Shown: positions 19,876-32,696, numbered from the stretch's first letter. The stretch: 64,000 nucleotides of DNA from Tubulanus polymorphus (GCF_964204645.1 NC_134029.1:13260850-13324849); one strand, 5' to 3'. Notes: generated by a model not told the origin, from the sequence alone. Made by a program: numbers and translations.

Positions 19876-21157
19876 CCAAGAAGGTGGGAAGAATCGGAAC
19901 TATTTGGAGAGTTGCCGTTGATAATTGAAAATACCATTTTGGTACTTTTCCCACCTTTATCAACACCGAATTTTATCCATATTTCTCCATAGAATAGGTC
20001 GAAAAGATTAAGCTTACTCTTGTCACACAAAATCTTTACAGCTCTCTGAAAATAGTTCCTAATTTCATTCAGCACGACGTAAGGTGCAAGCTGTTTTTCA
20101 TTTGTTCGACTGTTTACTTCCATGATCATTTCTCCAGCATGGAGGTATGGGACTAAGTCCTCACTTCGAGTAACTAATCCATTTGCGTATTGACGCCACC
20201 GATGTAAAAATAGGTTGACCCATTGATTTCATACGTAGCAATCTCTTTGTGGGAAGGCGAAGATGAAGTTTCAAGTCAATGGATTGGCTTGGAGACAAAG
20301 ATGTAGCCATAAAATGGGATTTAGCTAGAGTTGATTTTGTCAAAGAGGGATATTGCTTTAATAGTTGGCATAAAGTTGATGCACCATCGTCAAGACATGG
20401 TTGATCTTTAGGCCTAGTTGAAACATAATCCAAGATACATTTCAATTTTGATGCTCGGTCTTCTAGGGTACGGGCGCTAGCAGATGCTGAATCCATACTG
20501 GGAGTTTCAAGTTTCACGTATTTAGATGGTCTCGCAGGTACTGACGCGTTAAAAGGCATAGCTGTAAAAAATGTTTTAACTGATTCATCTAAAACTTGCA
20601 ATAGATTTGCATTTAGCAATGCCTGTAATTTTGTATTCAAATATTCGGAGTTAGATTTGACTAATGAATATTCTGTTATTATCTTTGCTATGAATTCTTT
20701 TTGCTTCTTGATGATTTTTTCCATCTCAATTAACTTTTGTTCAAATCTTAACATACTGGATTTTAACTCCTTAATTTCGGTATCTTTATCAGTAACAAAT
20801 TTCTGTAGCAGCTGTATGCGAGATCCATCTGAAGATAATGAGCAAATCGGAGTTGAAACATTTTGGTCAATCGGTAGAAAATGGGTTTCGGTATTGGTAT
20901 TCTCATCAGAGGTTTCTTGGGTTTCCTCTAATGTCTGTTTTGATGAAAGACGTCCTAAATAGCAACTGAAAGAAAAGTCTAAATGAATTCTAGGTACAGT
21001 TTGAAATCAACTTGGTTTAAATTTTAGATTTTTTTTTTCAACCTGAGACGACTTACCCTGGAAATTTTAAAAAATATTACTTTTTAGGTCTCCGTCTTTT
21101 CCTTTGCAAAATATATGTAGTACCGATTTCAGATTACAAACAGCAAGTGCAGATCTG

Positions 21158-21284
21158 GGGCCAGTTGCTCACATGTTGGTTAAAGATAACCAGCGGATAA
21201 ATACCATGGTAACAATGAACTTTTGATTGTCACTCTGTGAACTATCCACTGGTTAACTCTAACCAACTTTTGAGCAACTGGCCC
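21158..21284. mobile_element. 127-bp MITE in the pseudogene intron
   Basis: Inverted ends GGGCCAGTTGCTCA / TGAGCAACTGGCCC, with inner complementarity continuing through GTTGGTTAAAGATAACCAG and its counterpart CTGGTTAACTCTAACCAAC. Nearly the whole element is a palindrome. Target duplication not clear. Confidence 0.8.
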
Positions 21285-22194
21285 TTGGAGGCTTTAAGAC
21301 TAATTTGCATATTTCATAATTACTATTTTTAGAGGTGTATAAGCTTTCATCCGATATATAGTTTGAATGAATCCAGTAAGAAATAAGAAATCTAGTATTT
21401 CCAGGGTTAAGTAACCTTCAATTCGAAATTGACTTTTGAGTCAGTTTAGGAATAATGAAGGCTAATAAATGTACTATGTAATTACTGATCATAACTATTG
21501 GTTATCCAAGTAACATTAATTTCATACTCACATATTAATCCATTGTATGCTTGCTGAACATTAAAATTGTGTTAAAGACAATAATACGGTACTGGTATGT
21601 AAGTCATTGACTCACATCTCACCTTTGATAGAGACTATTAACAATGAAAAATGAAAAGATGCACCCCGAAAAAACACCCAGAATAATACTAGTATTTATG
21701 GCATATTTTCTCAAAATAACCAATCGATAAAAAGAACAAAAACTCGAAAAATTAAAAACACATAAGATCAAATTTATTTTCTAATTCAATAACACAGATT
21801 GGAAGAAAACTTACTGGCAGACAGCATTTTTGCCATTTTAGATTTGAATTTATTTGACTTCTTTCCAGAACCGAAATATAATTTTCTCTTGCCAGAACGA
21901 GCCTTAACTGTCCTACTTCCAGATTCTTTATCAGCCATCTAAAGTGAGAAGACAAAAGAAAATTGGGCACATTAAAAAAGTTGACTTTTGATAGGGAAAA
22001 GTTAATAGTACATGTAACTAGGGGTTCAGGGGCATCAGGCCCACTTGAAAAGTGGTTAAGAATGCTAAAAAATCTGACAAATTCAATATTTAATGCCCTA
22101 TTAAACAGATATGAAAACCAATGACCTTGCCATATTTCAGACTTCAATTCAGTGTTTCAAAATTTAAAAAAAAGATTTAAATACTATTGAATTC

Positions 22195-22745
22195 GAATTG
22201 GCAATATCAACGGATTCCACAGGACTCAACGTCGCCGCACACAAACTAAGGATAAAATCATCAGATAACTTACATCGAACGCTAGAATTCACAAATATCA
22301 ACGGATTCCTCAAGACTTAACGTCGCCGCACACTAAATGTCGACGGATTCCACAGGACTCAAAGTCGCCGCACACAAACTTAACCGGACCTGTTAAAAAA
22401 AGAATTAAATATAATTGAATTTGAATTGGCATTGATTTTATGGATGAAATCATCAGATAACTTACATCGAACGCTAGAATTCACAAATATCGATGGATTC
22501 CTCAAGACTCAACGTCGCCGCACACAAACTTAACCGGACCTGTAAAAAAAGAATTAAATATAATTGAATTTGAATTGGCATCGATTTTATGGAAGAAATC
22601 ACCAGATAACTTACATCGAACGCTAGAATTCACAAATATCGATGGATTCCTTGAATATTCAACACGTATCGCAACACACTAAATGTCGACGGATTCCTAG
22701 AAGGACTCGACGTCGCCGCACAAACCGGAACTGTTAAAAACAAGG
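22195..22745. repeat. About 149-bp tandem repeat, roughly three and a half units
   Basis: The landmark CTTACATCGAACGCTAGAAT recurs at 22269, 22461 and 22610. Each unit also has GGATTCCTCAAGACT..AACG, then CGTCGCCGCACACAAACTTA, AAAAAGAATTAAATATAATT and a GAAATCA..AGATAA stretch. The first interval is longer because the ACGGATTCC...CGCCGCACAC part is duplicated inside it. It lies 250-800 bp upstream of the pseudogene's first exon. Confidence 0.85.
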
Positions 22746-22839
22746 ATGAAATACCATTCAATTTGAATTGCATCATGGCGTGGTTGAAAGAATCAACAGA
22801 TTGCTCATGGTACATTGATTGAGTAATTATAATACATTA

Positions 22840-23571
22840 AGTAGGCCCTAGTCACCATTGAGTAATGAAATAAAGTAGATTGAATTGGATTGATTCCAAT
22901 GTTGGCCAATGACTCATTAATTACAGATACAAAGGATTTTCCTTTAAAACCTCAAAGAACTAGATTATTTCATGAAATAAACATGGTTATTATTCTTAAT
23001 AGGCTCATGTAATTAGGCCTAGGGAATGTCATATTCAAGCAAACTTAGTTGACGTGGCCATATTCAATGGTGCAGACCATCGAAGTATAGCAACCAGCCC
23101 AGCAGTAATGTCATTAATGATACAAATTATCCAAGATCTATCACTTCCACATAGCATATCTATATATCAAATTAAACTACAGAATATTTAGAATAAACGT
23201 ATGTTGGCCAATTTTACTTAAATGTAAATTTGTCAGCAAACAGTCATGATAAAAAGGGCCGATCATAATTGTTTTTCATTACATGGCGCTGGCTGGCGAT
23301 CCAACAACCAAGCAGAAAAAATGTATTTTGTTAACTTTTGGTGAGGACATACCGTTATATTTGGTATCAAATTTAAGTTCTTTTTCTGTGCTATCAAGCT
23401 ATAATGACTTTATTTAAGTTAAAAGTAATCAAAATGAAGTGCTTACCCAAACATCTTCACAGTTTTCAGGCGTAAATTTCGAGCGAAAACTAGCGAACGA
23501 AACTCCGCGACGTAAAAGTCACCTTGAGGAGTAATATGGTCAATGTTTACATAAACTTTAACATAGTTTAA
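22840..23571. other. Non-coding, nothing recognised
   Basis: AT-rich sequence without an open frame of note, no RNA gene and no clear repeat structure. Confidence 0.5.
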
Positions 23572-23580
23572 TGAAAAGGG

Positions 23581-23906
23581 CATCTTCACCCGCCAAGGGA
23601 TTCGAACCCACTACGCTAAAGCTGTTCCCCAAACCCATTGATCTCACGAGTCGTTGGAGTCGTGACTAGCCGACCAGAATCAGGTCGGGCCAATCACAGC
23701 GCTTGTTACAGACGACATTAGGCATCTATGGAATTTCCCGGTAAATGGACCAATCAGCGAACACGTGGTGAACGCGGAAGTATTGTCGCGTGTCGCTATA
23801 TGACGTCATGCGCAAACGCGCCAGTAATGAAATCGCGTGTGGTGAGGCCAGGGGGCTGGTGGAAGCGAGTTCGGGAGCGATATCGGACTCCTGGCAAGCG
23901 AGGATG
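23581..23906 (-). mobile_element. 326-bp MITE with 9-bp TSD TGAAAAGGG (family A, copy 1)
   Basis: Ends CATCTTCACC (23581) and GCGAGGATG (23906) form short imperfect inverted repeats. TGAAAAGGG is duplicated exactly at 23572-23580 and 23907-23915. It is homologous, in reverse orientation, to the insertion at 51343-51658. Contains a B-box-like GGGATTCGAACCC next to one end. The exact 9-bp duplication, and lack of a poly-A or simple-repeat tail, favour a Mutator-type MITE over a SINE. Confidence 0.85.
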
Positions 23907-24435
23907 TGAAAAGGGGTGTATGTTACTGCTTTCAAATAAATTGGTGTCGAATCCCATATAAATAACGCAGAAAACGCGTCACTTAAATACCCTTAGTTTT
24001 CCTATACTTTCAGCGCTACGTGGGTCACGTGACGCGTTCGGGATTCTATTTTATCGCAACAATCAAAACCACCAATAAGCGCGCGCTACGTCATTCTGTT
24101 CGAGATGTTCGTTCTTGCCTTACGTCGTACCGTCGTGCAATGCCGTGTGATATGACATTCTTTCTGCTCGAAGTTGAGGAAAACAACCAAAGTATGCAAA
24201 TTTAACAACTGATTTATTAACAGAAAGTAAAATCACTAATGATATAACTTTATCAAACAGTATATAAACAAATAAACCATGTCCCAACATGTGGGTTAGC
24301 AAATAATGTAATTAAGCTTTACAGCTGTATCGAGAATATGCCATTATAAAAACATACTCCGAGACAAAAACGCTTTGTCACAATATAAAAGTTTTACACC
24401 TTAAGCAAATCAAGATTTTTCTGCTCCGATGCCTC

Positions 24436-24546
24436 CAATAATTAGGGTTTTCTGACTTTTCGTCGAAAAACCTCTTGTAATTCTGTTGATTATTAGGGTT
24501 TCTGCTGCCTCGGTAGAAACCCTATTGGATTCCTGCTGATTATTAT
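24436..24546. repeat. Hairpin repeat with AGGGTTTCTGC...AGAAACCCT, copy 1
   Basis: Two stacked hairpins: TAGGGTTTTCTGAC...GTCGAAAAACC, and TTAGGGTTTCTGCTGCC...GGTAGAAACCCTA followed by TTGGATTCCTGCTGATTATT. The same two-hairpin unit recurs at 25804-25945, there preceded by AAACCCGTTATCGCTGCTT, which is also found inverted at 53778-53811. A dispersed repeat family. Confidence 0.75.
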
Positions 24547-25803
24547 TTTAACATATTTTCCACTGAGTTTCGTCATCTTCTATTAGATTTGACTACTAAC
24601 AACTTTGAAACGAAATTTTAAACTCTGATAATAATATAACAGTCTCTTTCTGCGCGTAGTTTCTATGGATGTACTGTGCTTCCTATTTTAAACTTGAAGT
24701 TGCTTAAAGATAACACCGGTGGAAATAGCAATCATCAATCATGGCGCGCATACTGGCGCGAATATGAAAGTTTGCGACGTCATTTCATAAATAAATAAAG
24801 AAGGAAGGCTCCGAGAATATCCAAATCACAGGTTACTGTGAATAACTGGGGTTCGGCCATTCACAAGTTAAAAATGTACTTCCTTGTTTGTGAAATAAGT
24901 TTATTCATACTGTTATTAAAAGCAGTTCCTTTTAAACATTCTATTATAGTATAGTTTTGTTCGTGGATATCAATATTTCGAAAAATCAACAGCGGTTTAT
25001 TTATTTATCGTACCGGTACGCGTTTTCTTAATTGAATTGAATTGGTCCGGTCCAAAAATGCGGGTCATACTAGTTAGCGTCAGAAAATGTCAGCGTCGGT
25101 GACACCTTGTTATCGTCGATATTAAACGGTCTAAAGTCAGTTTATACATCATATACATTACAAATTGGAGGTCCCTTGTACATGTACATCACATCGTGAC
25201 GCAGCGGCGATGGTAATGTCATAGAAGAACAAAGTCAGTTGAAAATACCTACCCACTGCACCGATAAAGAATCAGAATGATTGCTAGCCAGAGACCAGTG
25301 ACAGTTAGTAATGAGGAGTGATGGTACCGTTCGTGATTATGTTTTTATAATGGTTATTGGACGTCAATTTCATATGTGAATTGTAGTCCCCATCTGATCG
25401 CTTGACTTGTCAGACTGACTCGTCACTCCTCTACTAATAGTAACACTATAAGGCCTTACCTCCTGCATAGTTTACCCTATAGGCCAAATTTGTGCTTTAG
25501 GCCAAATTCGGTTTTCTTATCTCGTCGCCCTTTTTTGAACTAATAATAACCAAATATGCGCTTAAACTGTCACTAGGGAATGGTAAAAACACCGTAGCTT
25601 CGTCCTTCTCGATGTTATTTCCCCCAAAACCTAGCACATTAGTACTTTGCGCGTAGTAGAACATGCGCGTAGTAGCACATGTGGGTCAACATATCCATGT
25701 TGTGATGTGACCCCTAGGTGGCACTCATTCAAAAAAACGGAATGTAACGAACTGATTTTGGAAATCTTTGCTCGCTTCCCTGAACGACATTCTATGCAGA
25801 AAG

Positions 25804-25945
25804 GCACAAACCCGTTATCGCTGCTTGCAGCCATATTTAGAGTTTTCTGTTTCTTCACAGAAAACCCTATTGAAATTCGCGTGATTATTAGGGTTTCTGC
25901 TGCCTTCACAGAAACCCTATTGTATTCCTGCTGATTATTATTATT
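25804..25945. repeat. Hairpin repeat, copy 2
   Basis: CCCGTTATCGCTGCTTGCAG, then GTTTTCTG...CAGAAAACCC and TTAGGGTTTCTGCTGCC...CAGAAACCCTA, ending TTGTATTCCTGCTGATTATT. The two complementary pairs can form adjacent hairpins. It runs directly into the TTATTA microsatellite. Confidence 0.75.
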
Positions 25946-26030
25946 TTTATTATTATCATTATTATCATTATTGTCATTATTATTATTATTATCATTATTA
26001 TCATTATTGTCATTATTGTCTTTATTCCCA
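25936..26030. repeat. (ATTATT/ATCATT) microsatellite
   Basis: TTATTATTATTTTTATTATT followed by ATCATTATT and GTCATTATT units. On the - strand it reads poly-Asn/Asp codons (AATAATGAT), which makes a spurious open frame. Confidence 0.9.
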
Positions 26031-26039
26031 GTAGGCATT

Positions 26040-26260
26040 TTTACGTTTTCATTACGTCCTTTAAACATCAAAACCAGACGTTGGATTTTGAGTTAAAAAT
26101 GAAAGTTTTCTCGACGTCATTTAAGACGTCCTTTTCTTTCGTCAAAATTACGTTAATTTCTTGACGTCCTCCATACGGCATCAAAGTGACGTAATCCAGA
26201 CTTAATTCTATCTTGACGTCCCATTGACGTCTTAACCTTACATCAAAACAACGTCAGTTG
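26040..26260. repeat. Degenerate ACGTC-rich repeat
   Basis: About ten occurrences of (G)ACGT(C/T/A) in 220 bp, e.g. TCGACGTCATTTAAGACGTC (26111-26130), TTGACGTCCTCC (26161-26172) and TTGACGTCCCATTGACGTCT (26212-26231), at irregular spacing of 12-35 bp. A decayed minisatellite; the sites also look like CRE half-sites, which may be chance. Confidence 0.6.
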
Positions 26261-29200
26261 AAATTCGTCCTAAACAAGATATCCATAACAAGAATAACAC
26301 GGTTTTTGGTTTACCTTTGTCAGCGATATGAAGTTCGCATTGAGCCAATTCATGCAAAATCGCGGTACGTTTTTTTATGTGAGCATCTGTTTCATTGGTT
26401 ATCGGCTTGAACGACGTATATCGATGCGATTGAAGACATGGCGAACCTCCGTCGATGACATGGTCAACATTGTAAAAATTCGACAAAAAACTGTTTTTGG
26501 CGGGAAGATTCTTAGCTCTCGCGTATAAAATTGCAATGACCTCGATTGGGGGGGCGTTGTCTCTACGAGCGAATGTGATTGGCTGTTTTTGGGATATACG
26601 GGGAATTCCGGCGCTACTAAAATAATTATGGGAAGGCCATAGAATAGCGAACGCTTTATTGGACTAATGCTCATTACTGGTGAGAATGTAATTATTATCC
26701 GCCATAGGTATTGTTTCATTTTAATACCCGGTGATTGATTTGATTGAGATTGAAGTGTAAGCGAACATTCACTTACACAAGGCCTCTACGTGCGCGCGGA
26801 AATCATTAGATTAGACTGTTGCGCACACAAACACACGCGCGTACAGTATACACTACTATAGTGATACTGTAACGCTGCTTGCTGGCGCATTTGACATTTC
26901 ATCAGCAGAAGATGAGCGCTTTGTTTTCTGTTTGATAGAATTTGTAATAAATTGTAATTTCTTGTGACCTGAAAATACTAAGCAGCAAACTATAGGTATA
27001 GGTCGAGGTCTGAATATTGTAGTGGTAAATTCCAGGATTTAAAACGATCTAATGCGCCGATTTCTTACTGCACCGGTATTTTAGCTTCCGCGGCCATACA
27101 TTCAGCCATCCTCTGATATGTGACATCATATGAATTTTATTTGTATTTTTTTTCATATTATGAAAAAATATTTCTTTGAAAATATAAAATAGTTTCCATG
27201 CCGCGCCTACCTGTACCCTACAAAATTTTGGATGTGGACCGTAAACAAATGTATATCTTTGGTCTTATTTGACTACAAAATAAAATAATCCTTTAAGAAA
27301 GATAAAATACTTTATTTATAAAATACTATATTTAAACTTGTAGAAATTTGAATTGTCACGAATTAAAAAGATTTTTTTCAAGCAATGCCCTTACCCCGAA
27401 CAACTTCTAGCTTTCAAGGTAAACCACACTTTGCCCATGGGCAATTTATTTCATTTACCTAGGGTTCGTCGTTTGTATTTTTACACGACCAACTTTTATT
27501 AACGAATGTTTAAAGCTTCCATTTGAATATTTAAAAATATGCATGTCAAAAATAGAGTACTTAGTTTTCACCCTGAGTTGGTTTCCATACACCTCCTTTC
27601 CTGTCTGGGCGACCCTCAGTCCTTGCTTCAACTAATCAGCTTTTCTAAATGTTTTCTATAAGTCCCTTTCTAAATGTTTTCTATAAGTCCCTGCCGCCTG
27701 GAATGGAAAGAATGAATAAAATATGTCTACAGGATAAGAACAAACGAAAGTTTTTGCTACGTGTGAGATTTGTGTTGCCAATATTTCCACCACCCCAACT
27801 AGTTGTTCTTATTGACCTCATTTCTTTTATCAATGATACACTCGAGAAACGTGAAATCCCTTCTCGCCGGTGAGATCATCGGCTGCTATGTCGGTGGTGG
27901 TGGCCACCGGTGTTGACCGCGCGCTCATTCGTTGAATTGAATAGATATTATAAAGGGTTTATACAGTTTTTGCAAACATACAGATCATCAAAACTATCAC
28001 TGCTTGTAATAAAGTATCCACGGATAATCAGTACTCATTCTTACCTTGTAACGAGATCTTCAACGAGTACCAATCTAAAACTGAGCAAACATTTTCAAAA
28101 TTTAACCGCTCGCGCCTCACGATGAGGGAATCCCAGAGACAGATGGTATCCCAATGACGTCATAGTATGTTTTAGGTTCGAATCCCACCATTGAATTCGG
28201 CTAGTAACAAGAATATTGCTCAACGGATTTACTTGAAACTAACGTGAAATGTGCGGAACACAGGTACCTTGAGGTAAGTTTAATAGCTCTTTAATTGGGG
28301 ACCCCGATCCCCACCAGGGGTGTGTCTTACTTTTGAAAGTTCTGACATCCAAAAAGTGCTGTGTGAGAAAATTTTTTGTTTTTGAGTTTTGAGCTTAACT
28401 CTTTCCATGTCGTTGATATCAACAGTATCCCATATACTCCAATTAATGTAGGTGGCGTTGGGATCAACAGTATCCCATTGACTTATACACACCCTAGATG
28501 GCGAATTAGTGAAAACCAACTCCTGCAACGCACTCCACTGGTGGCCTGCATGTTAAGCAAAGTGTGTATATACACTATATAAGCAATACTTGCTGGTAGA
28601 TACTCTATTTAATACTCACCAACCCACCGCGCGGTATTTACGCGGAGCAGCTGAACACAAACCTGGCCACTCTCTCAATTTTCAATGATAGAAATCGTGT
28701 GTGCATTTCAATTATTTCGGCTGTTAGGGTTTTAAGGCACAATATAAGTTGATGATGTGATATGGCGATGTTAATTAATGATAATTCCGCAGAGTGCAGC
28801 TAGTCACGAACGGTGCCATTGAGTGTACAGCTGCCAAACACACTGAAATGTGCGTAGTTGCGTAACTATTTGCAGTGAATCGCAGACGAAACATGAAGCC
28901 TTAACGGCCGTTAAAAAAAAAAATTATACCAATCGCAATTGTAAAATAAAAATGACATAGAACCTAAGTTAAAATTCTGGCCATTTCTAAAATGTAATTA
29001 CTAATTTTTAGTCAGTGCGGAATGTTTAGTTTTCCAACAATAATGAGGGGTGGTAGGTAGTCATGCAATTCAAGTCATCATTTATTACACGTTACTTCCG
29101 TGTTGTTGAAAATCTTGCGAGCCCTGGACCAAACCCCAATGAACAATGTGATCTGTGTGCTGGCCATAAATGCACACAGATCACACTACACTACCCATTA

Positions 29201-29572
29201 CACACTCCAGTACCCACAGCTTTCATATATCCATCCAAATATTTAGTGTCTTTCTTCCTGGTTGTTATAGAAATGTAGGCCAAGTGCTCTAATAGTCATT
29301 GTCTCAGATACGCGCGCTCAGTTGCTCGTGAATGCGCCCAGCATCATAAAAAAACACTTATCACCCACTCAAAAGTCTTTAGAGATAATTATCTAATGGT
29401 TAATTGTAAATAAAGAATGAGGATACTGGATGACTTTGACCCTTTTTAGGAAATTCTGACCCACCAATGAAAAAATTTTCATTATTTTGATTGAGTAACA
29501 CATACATTGATATTATAGGAATAGAAAATAGGCATTTGCTTTTAGATTTATACATATTTCTGGCTTTAGTAT

Positions 29573-30646
29573 TGTTCCGCGGTCCCTTTCTCTATTGTCT
29601 TTTTCCTCTATTACAAACTCCGGTCGACCACGAACACAGAAACCCGAAAACCAAGTGATAAAAAGGAACTCCGGATTTAAATATGATAATACTCAACTTT
29701 TATTCTAACAATTCAAACTTAACTTTAGTCTCAACAATTTATAAAATTCCCTACCTTTTCATTTTGAATTTTGTTACAAATCCCACACACAAGAAGATAC
29801 AATTCAACCGGATAGCCGAAAGTTATCTGTTCTATAGTCTTCTAATGCTTCCCCTGAAAATGCTTTCTAAAAGAGTCCGCTCTCTCTCTCTCGAGGGGCG
29901 GCCCCTTTTATACGGCTGCGTCCACACCCAAGAAAAATCCAGAACCCTGCTTGCGGCCAGCCGTAAAAGGGAACGAGCAACCAACGCAGCACCACGACGC
30001 AGAGCCGGGGTCCTGATTCCTAGACTTTTCATTCGCTGCTAACTTTAACCCGACCCTCGACGTCATGATACCTGCCGGTCTGCTCTCCTTCTCAACCGCA
30101 CCGAAGAGATTACATATATACTATTTTTCCAACCCTCGAACTCATTTATTTTAACTTATCCAATGATTACAATTCCCACCATGAATGGTATTTAATTTTG
30201 TCTAAATAGTAATATACAATGTAAGCCGAAATATCATCTTTCTTATTTATATTCTTTATCATTATTAGTACATTCAAATTTAAACACACAAACTCTTATT
30301 AATTAAAATAATAAAACTCTTTAATATTACTTTTTAATATTACTCTTTAATATTACTCCTTATTATCGAATTATCAGACTAAGGGTCAGCGAGTGTTTCA
30401 TAAGTTGATTTCATAATTGCTCATTTCCACGAATTCTTCTCATGACTACAGCGCCGTGATTACCTTCAAAGTGATTTAGAATGCTCGTCTGATACAAGTA
30501 TAAATGTTTCAGACAAACAACCATTAAGGCGGATAATGTATTATCGTACATAAGGAACAATGCGTGTGTTCTCCCAGGACCATGCCAAGAAACCTACGTA
30601 TATAAATCGTTTGATCTTTTTGAAAGTACAATTCAGCTGCGGATCA
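29573..30646 (-). repeat. 3' LTR of the Gypsy element
   Basis: 1,074 bp, TG...CA ends on the element strand. Differs from the 5' LTR by a 14-bp absence (CCCTGGCGAGAAAG), a shorter CT run and a few substitutions. Confidence 0.95.
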
Positions 30647-30660
30647 TCACTCCCCACTCA
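30647..30660 (-). other. Polypurine tract (PPT)
   Basis: On the element strand TGAGTGGGGAGTGA directly precedes the 3' LTR. All purines except two T. Primes plus-strand DNA synthesis. Confidence 0.75.
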
Positions 30661-32281
30661 GCTCAAAATTTCGTCCCGAAATTTTGAATTTAGACAACCT
30701 CTGAAACACAAGCCGACACCTCATGAAAAACCCTGAAAAAGAAAACAGCAACAAACGGATGAAAAACGCCAAATCGCGTCTTTTTCCCCAAAGATATTAA
30801 CTAGACCATATTCTAAAACTACTCGTTAAAGTTCATAGTAATAACACGCACTAAAAGTTCAGGATTACAGTTCAACAAAACCACAAATTAAAGTTCAGGA
30901 TACCCGCTCGGAAAATGAAAGTATCTTGTGACCGCTGCCTCCGCTAATACCGTAAAAAGTCTAGCACTTAACACCACCGCAATTACGAAGTTTGAAAATA
31001 TACCGCATGAAGACGCAACAGCAACCACAACAACACAGTACGCCATGGACGGACGAATGACGTTATCCAACGCAGTTCCTCGCAGCCTAATAATACACCA
31101 TCCAGCGCGAAAACACGCAATATCAATGGCTTCAACGTAGAACCAGATTTACGATACAGGAGTCTATAACTTCTCCACAGTTTATATCGCAACATACGAG
31201 TCGAAAATACCACAACGCTTGTAGTACAACGAAGCTGAATACGGCGCGCTGGAACATCGAATTCATACATCCACCATTTAGATCGGTTTAACGCAAATGT
31301 CGTCGGCGAATTTCACGATTTCTTGCATGCAGCCAGGTGTTTTGTCCCCAAGGAGTTATCACAAGTCCGTGAGTATAACGATTTTCGCAAGAGGGACAAC
31401 ACCATTAACACTGGCTGACTGCATGACTAACAAAACACTGATACATACATCTCCAGGCCTACGCCTAAACGCAACTGCATAGGCCGGATTTCTTGTCATC
31501 GACGGCCTTGCATCTTTAAAAATGGACGCGGCTCCGAGTGTCCTATGTCCCGACCATACCAGTTGTTGGCCCATGCTGTTCTATGCGTCCAGCAATAGAG
31601 CTTCGGGATACCTCCCAACAAGTCCCCATCTCCATATGGTCACTATCAGGGAAGTACCCCTCAACGTATATCGCAGCAGACAGGAATAAAAAAACGATCT
31701 TGCATCCAAGTGCTGTCATGTTGGTCGGTCTCAAACCACTCGAAACGGGTACCCTACAAGCAAAAGACAACGACAATATTACATAACAATTAGAGACAAC
31801 GACAATCTATTATACAAATTCCATAATCATATTACAAGTCTAGTCTATTATATCGACATTCTTTACAATGAAAAATAAAAGAAATAGAGCCTTCTGTTTT
31901 AACCATCTACTGCTATCAATTTAGTCAACAAAACTTCGTCGCTATGATGACCCTACTCGTTTCATTGTTCGTTTAATTAATTGTATAAATTAATGCGTAA
32001 ACGTATATCCAACATAAATATTACCTAAAGTAACCACTTAGATACGCATAAAATATCATATATGGTTATTATATATCGTATAACTATCCGTAAACGAAAA
32101 TGACATGATCAGCCTGATCAAATAACAATTGCAAAATAATCTTATCACGACTATACTTACAAAGCCGTCTTATAAATTCAGGAAAAAGTGCCCATAGGAC
32201 ACTCCTGCCAGAATATTAACATCGCGAGGAGAGTATAACACTAATTCCTCCAAATGCGATGCTACCAAGTGATTCAAAATC
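30661..32281 (-). other. Region between env and 3' LTR
   Basis: About 1.6 kb without a convincing gene. The best frame is 31719-31543 (-), described separately. Short open frames at 31574-31359 and 31270-30983 carry no family signal. May include untranslated 3' leader or a decayed accessory gene. Confidence 0.5.
31543..31719 (-). CDS. Short frame with signal-peptide-like start, possible accessory
   Basis: 58 residues from ATG at 31719. Residues 2-22 (TALGCKIVFLFLSAAIYVEG) look like a cleavable signal peptide, followed by FPDSDHMEMGTCWEVSR. An overlapping shifted frame carries on to 31359. It could be an exon or a relic; nothing else supports it. Confidence 0.3.
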   Translation of the reverse strand: MTALGCKIVFLFLSAAIYVEGYFPDSDHMEMGTCWEVSRSSIAGRIEQHGPTTGMVGT

Positions 32282-32696
32282 TCAATAAAGACGTGGATAC
32301 AGACGACCCTCATTTGCCAACATCGATCGCCTAGGTATGTCGAAGGACGGAGGACCTGATGGCAAATGATTGGCCAACGACGATTCTAGGACCAGAATGC
32401 TCGGTTGTTGAGTGTCGGTCTGAGCTTCAACGTCAACAGCGACAATTTCAGGTTCAACTGATGACACTACGAGTTTCGCCGCTTCTCTCAGTTCCACACT
32501 CAACGAACGATAATTAGCCACAACGATTGCTTTACTAGATACCGATAACATCTGCCTCATTTCAAACAGACTTATCTTCAGAGGCACCGAGCATGATTTT
32601 GGTAAATTATAAACCGTCCCCTGTGAACAGGTCATTTGTTTTTCGTGCCAAGTTAAATTCAATCGAGCAACCCCACAAGTGACCTGTAAGGCGACT
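32282..32696 (-). pseudogene. Shifted continuation downstream of env (long tail or extra frame)
   Basis: After the env stop, a +1-type frame carries on without a gap (RVALQVTCGVARLNLTWHEK), then NLPKSCSVPLKIS and an acidic C-terminus ending in SMLANEGRLYPRLY. Because it opens exactly where env ends, a single indel near 32700 would make it the cytoplasmic tail of env. No family recognised. Confidence 0.45.

Larger units (their letters stand above)
16257..21938 (-). pseudogene. Spliced transposon-like gene of unknown family, interrupted by a Mutator-like element
   Basis: Exon 1 is 21938-21815: ATG directly after TTTAG, a basic start ADKESGSRTVKARSGKRKLY, and donor GTAAGT. The intron is about 860 bp. 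Exon 2 starts at 20954 and reads a Glu-rich then coiled-coil region (EMEKIIKKQKEF). A frameshift near 20195 leads to EIWIKFGVDKGGKSTKM. At 19876 the frame is cut by a transposon and resumes at 17524 (GYFEAIGNIESLE, GDIHYLCSMMGHQGCSASYP, CLWC). Remnants follow: LHVSLGVGLQIFEIVE (about 17110), a treble-clef-like Cys/His cluster YAYCVKCDAPHHKQC...CHQC (about 16720-16815), and a C-terminal RQAYHSNSFIGNHIHK block (16257-16676). Several stops and shifts lie between. I recall this family as multicopy in marine invertebrate genomes; it may be a DDE-type transposase, which is unproven. Confidence 0.7.
23916..29572. other. Repeat-rich non-coding interval
   Basis: No supportable gene; the open frames present are short and show no family signal. 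Contains the repeat pairs, microsatellite and ACGTC-rich block listed separately. 27,000-29,500 shows nothing beyond ordinary AT-rich sequence with scattered inverted words. Confidence 0.5.

Noticed and set aside
23581-23906. tRNA gene or SINE because of GGGATTCGAACCC
   Set aside because: No cloverleaf can be drawn; the unit has short inverted ends and exact 9-bp duplications, and no tail, so it is treated as a MITE.
25631-26071. 146-residue - strand frame with poly-Asn/Asp
   Set aside because: It reads through a TTATTATC microsatellite and two hairpin repeats.
29683-30042. Open frames repeated in both LTRs (119 aa and 93 aa)
   Set aside because: They lie wholly inside the LTR and differ in length because of a small indel in a CT run; no coding evidence.
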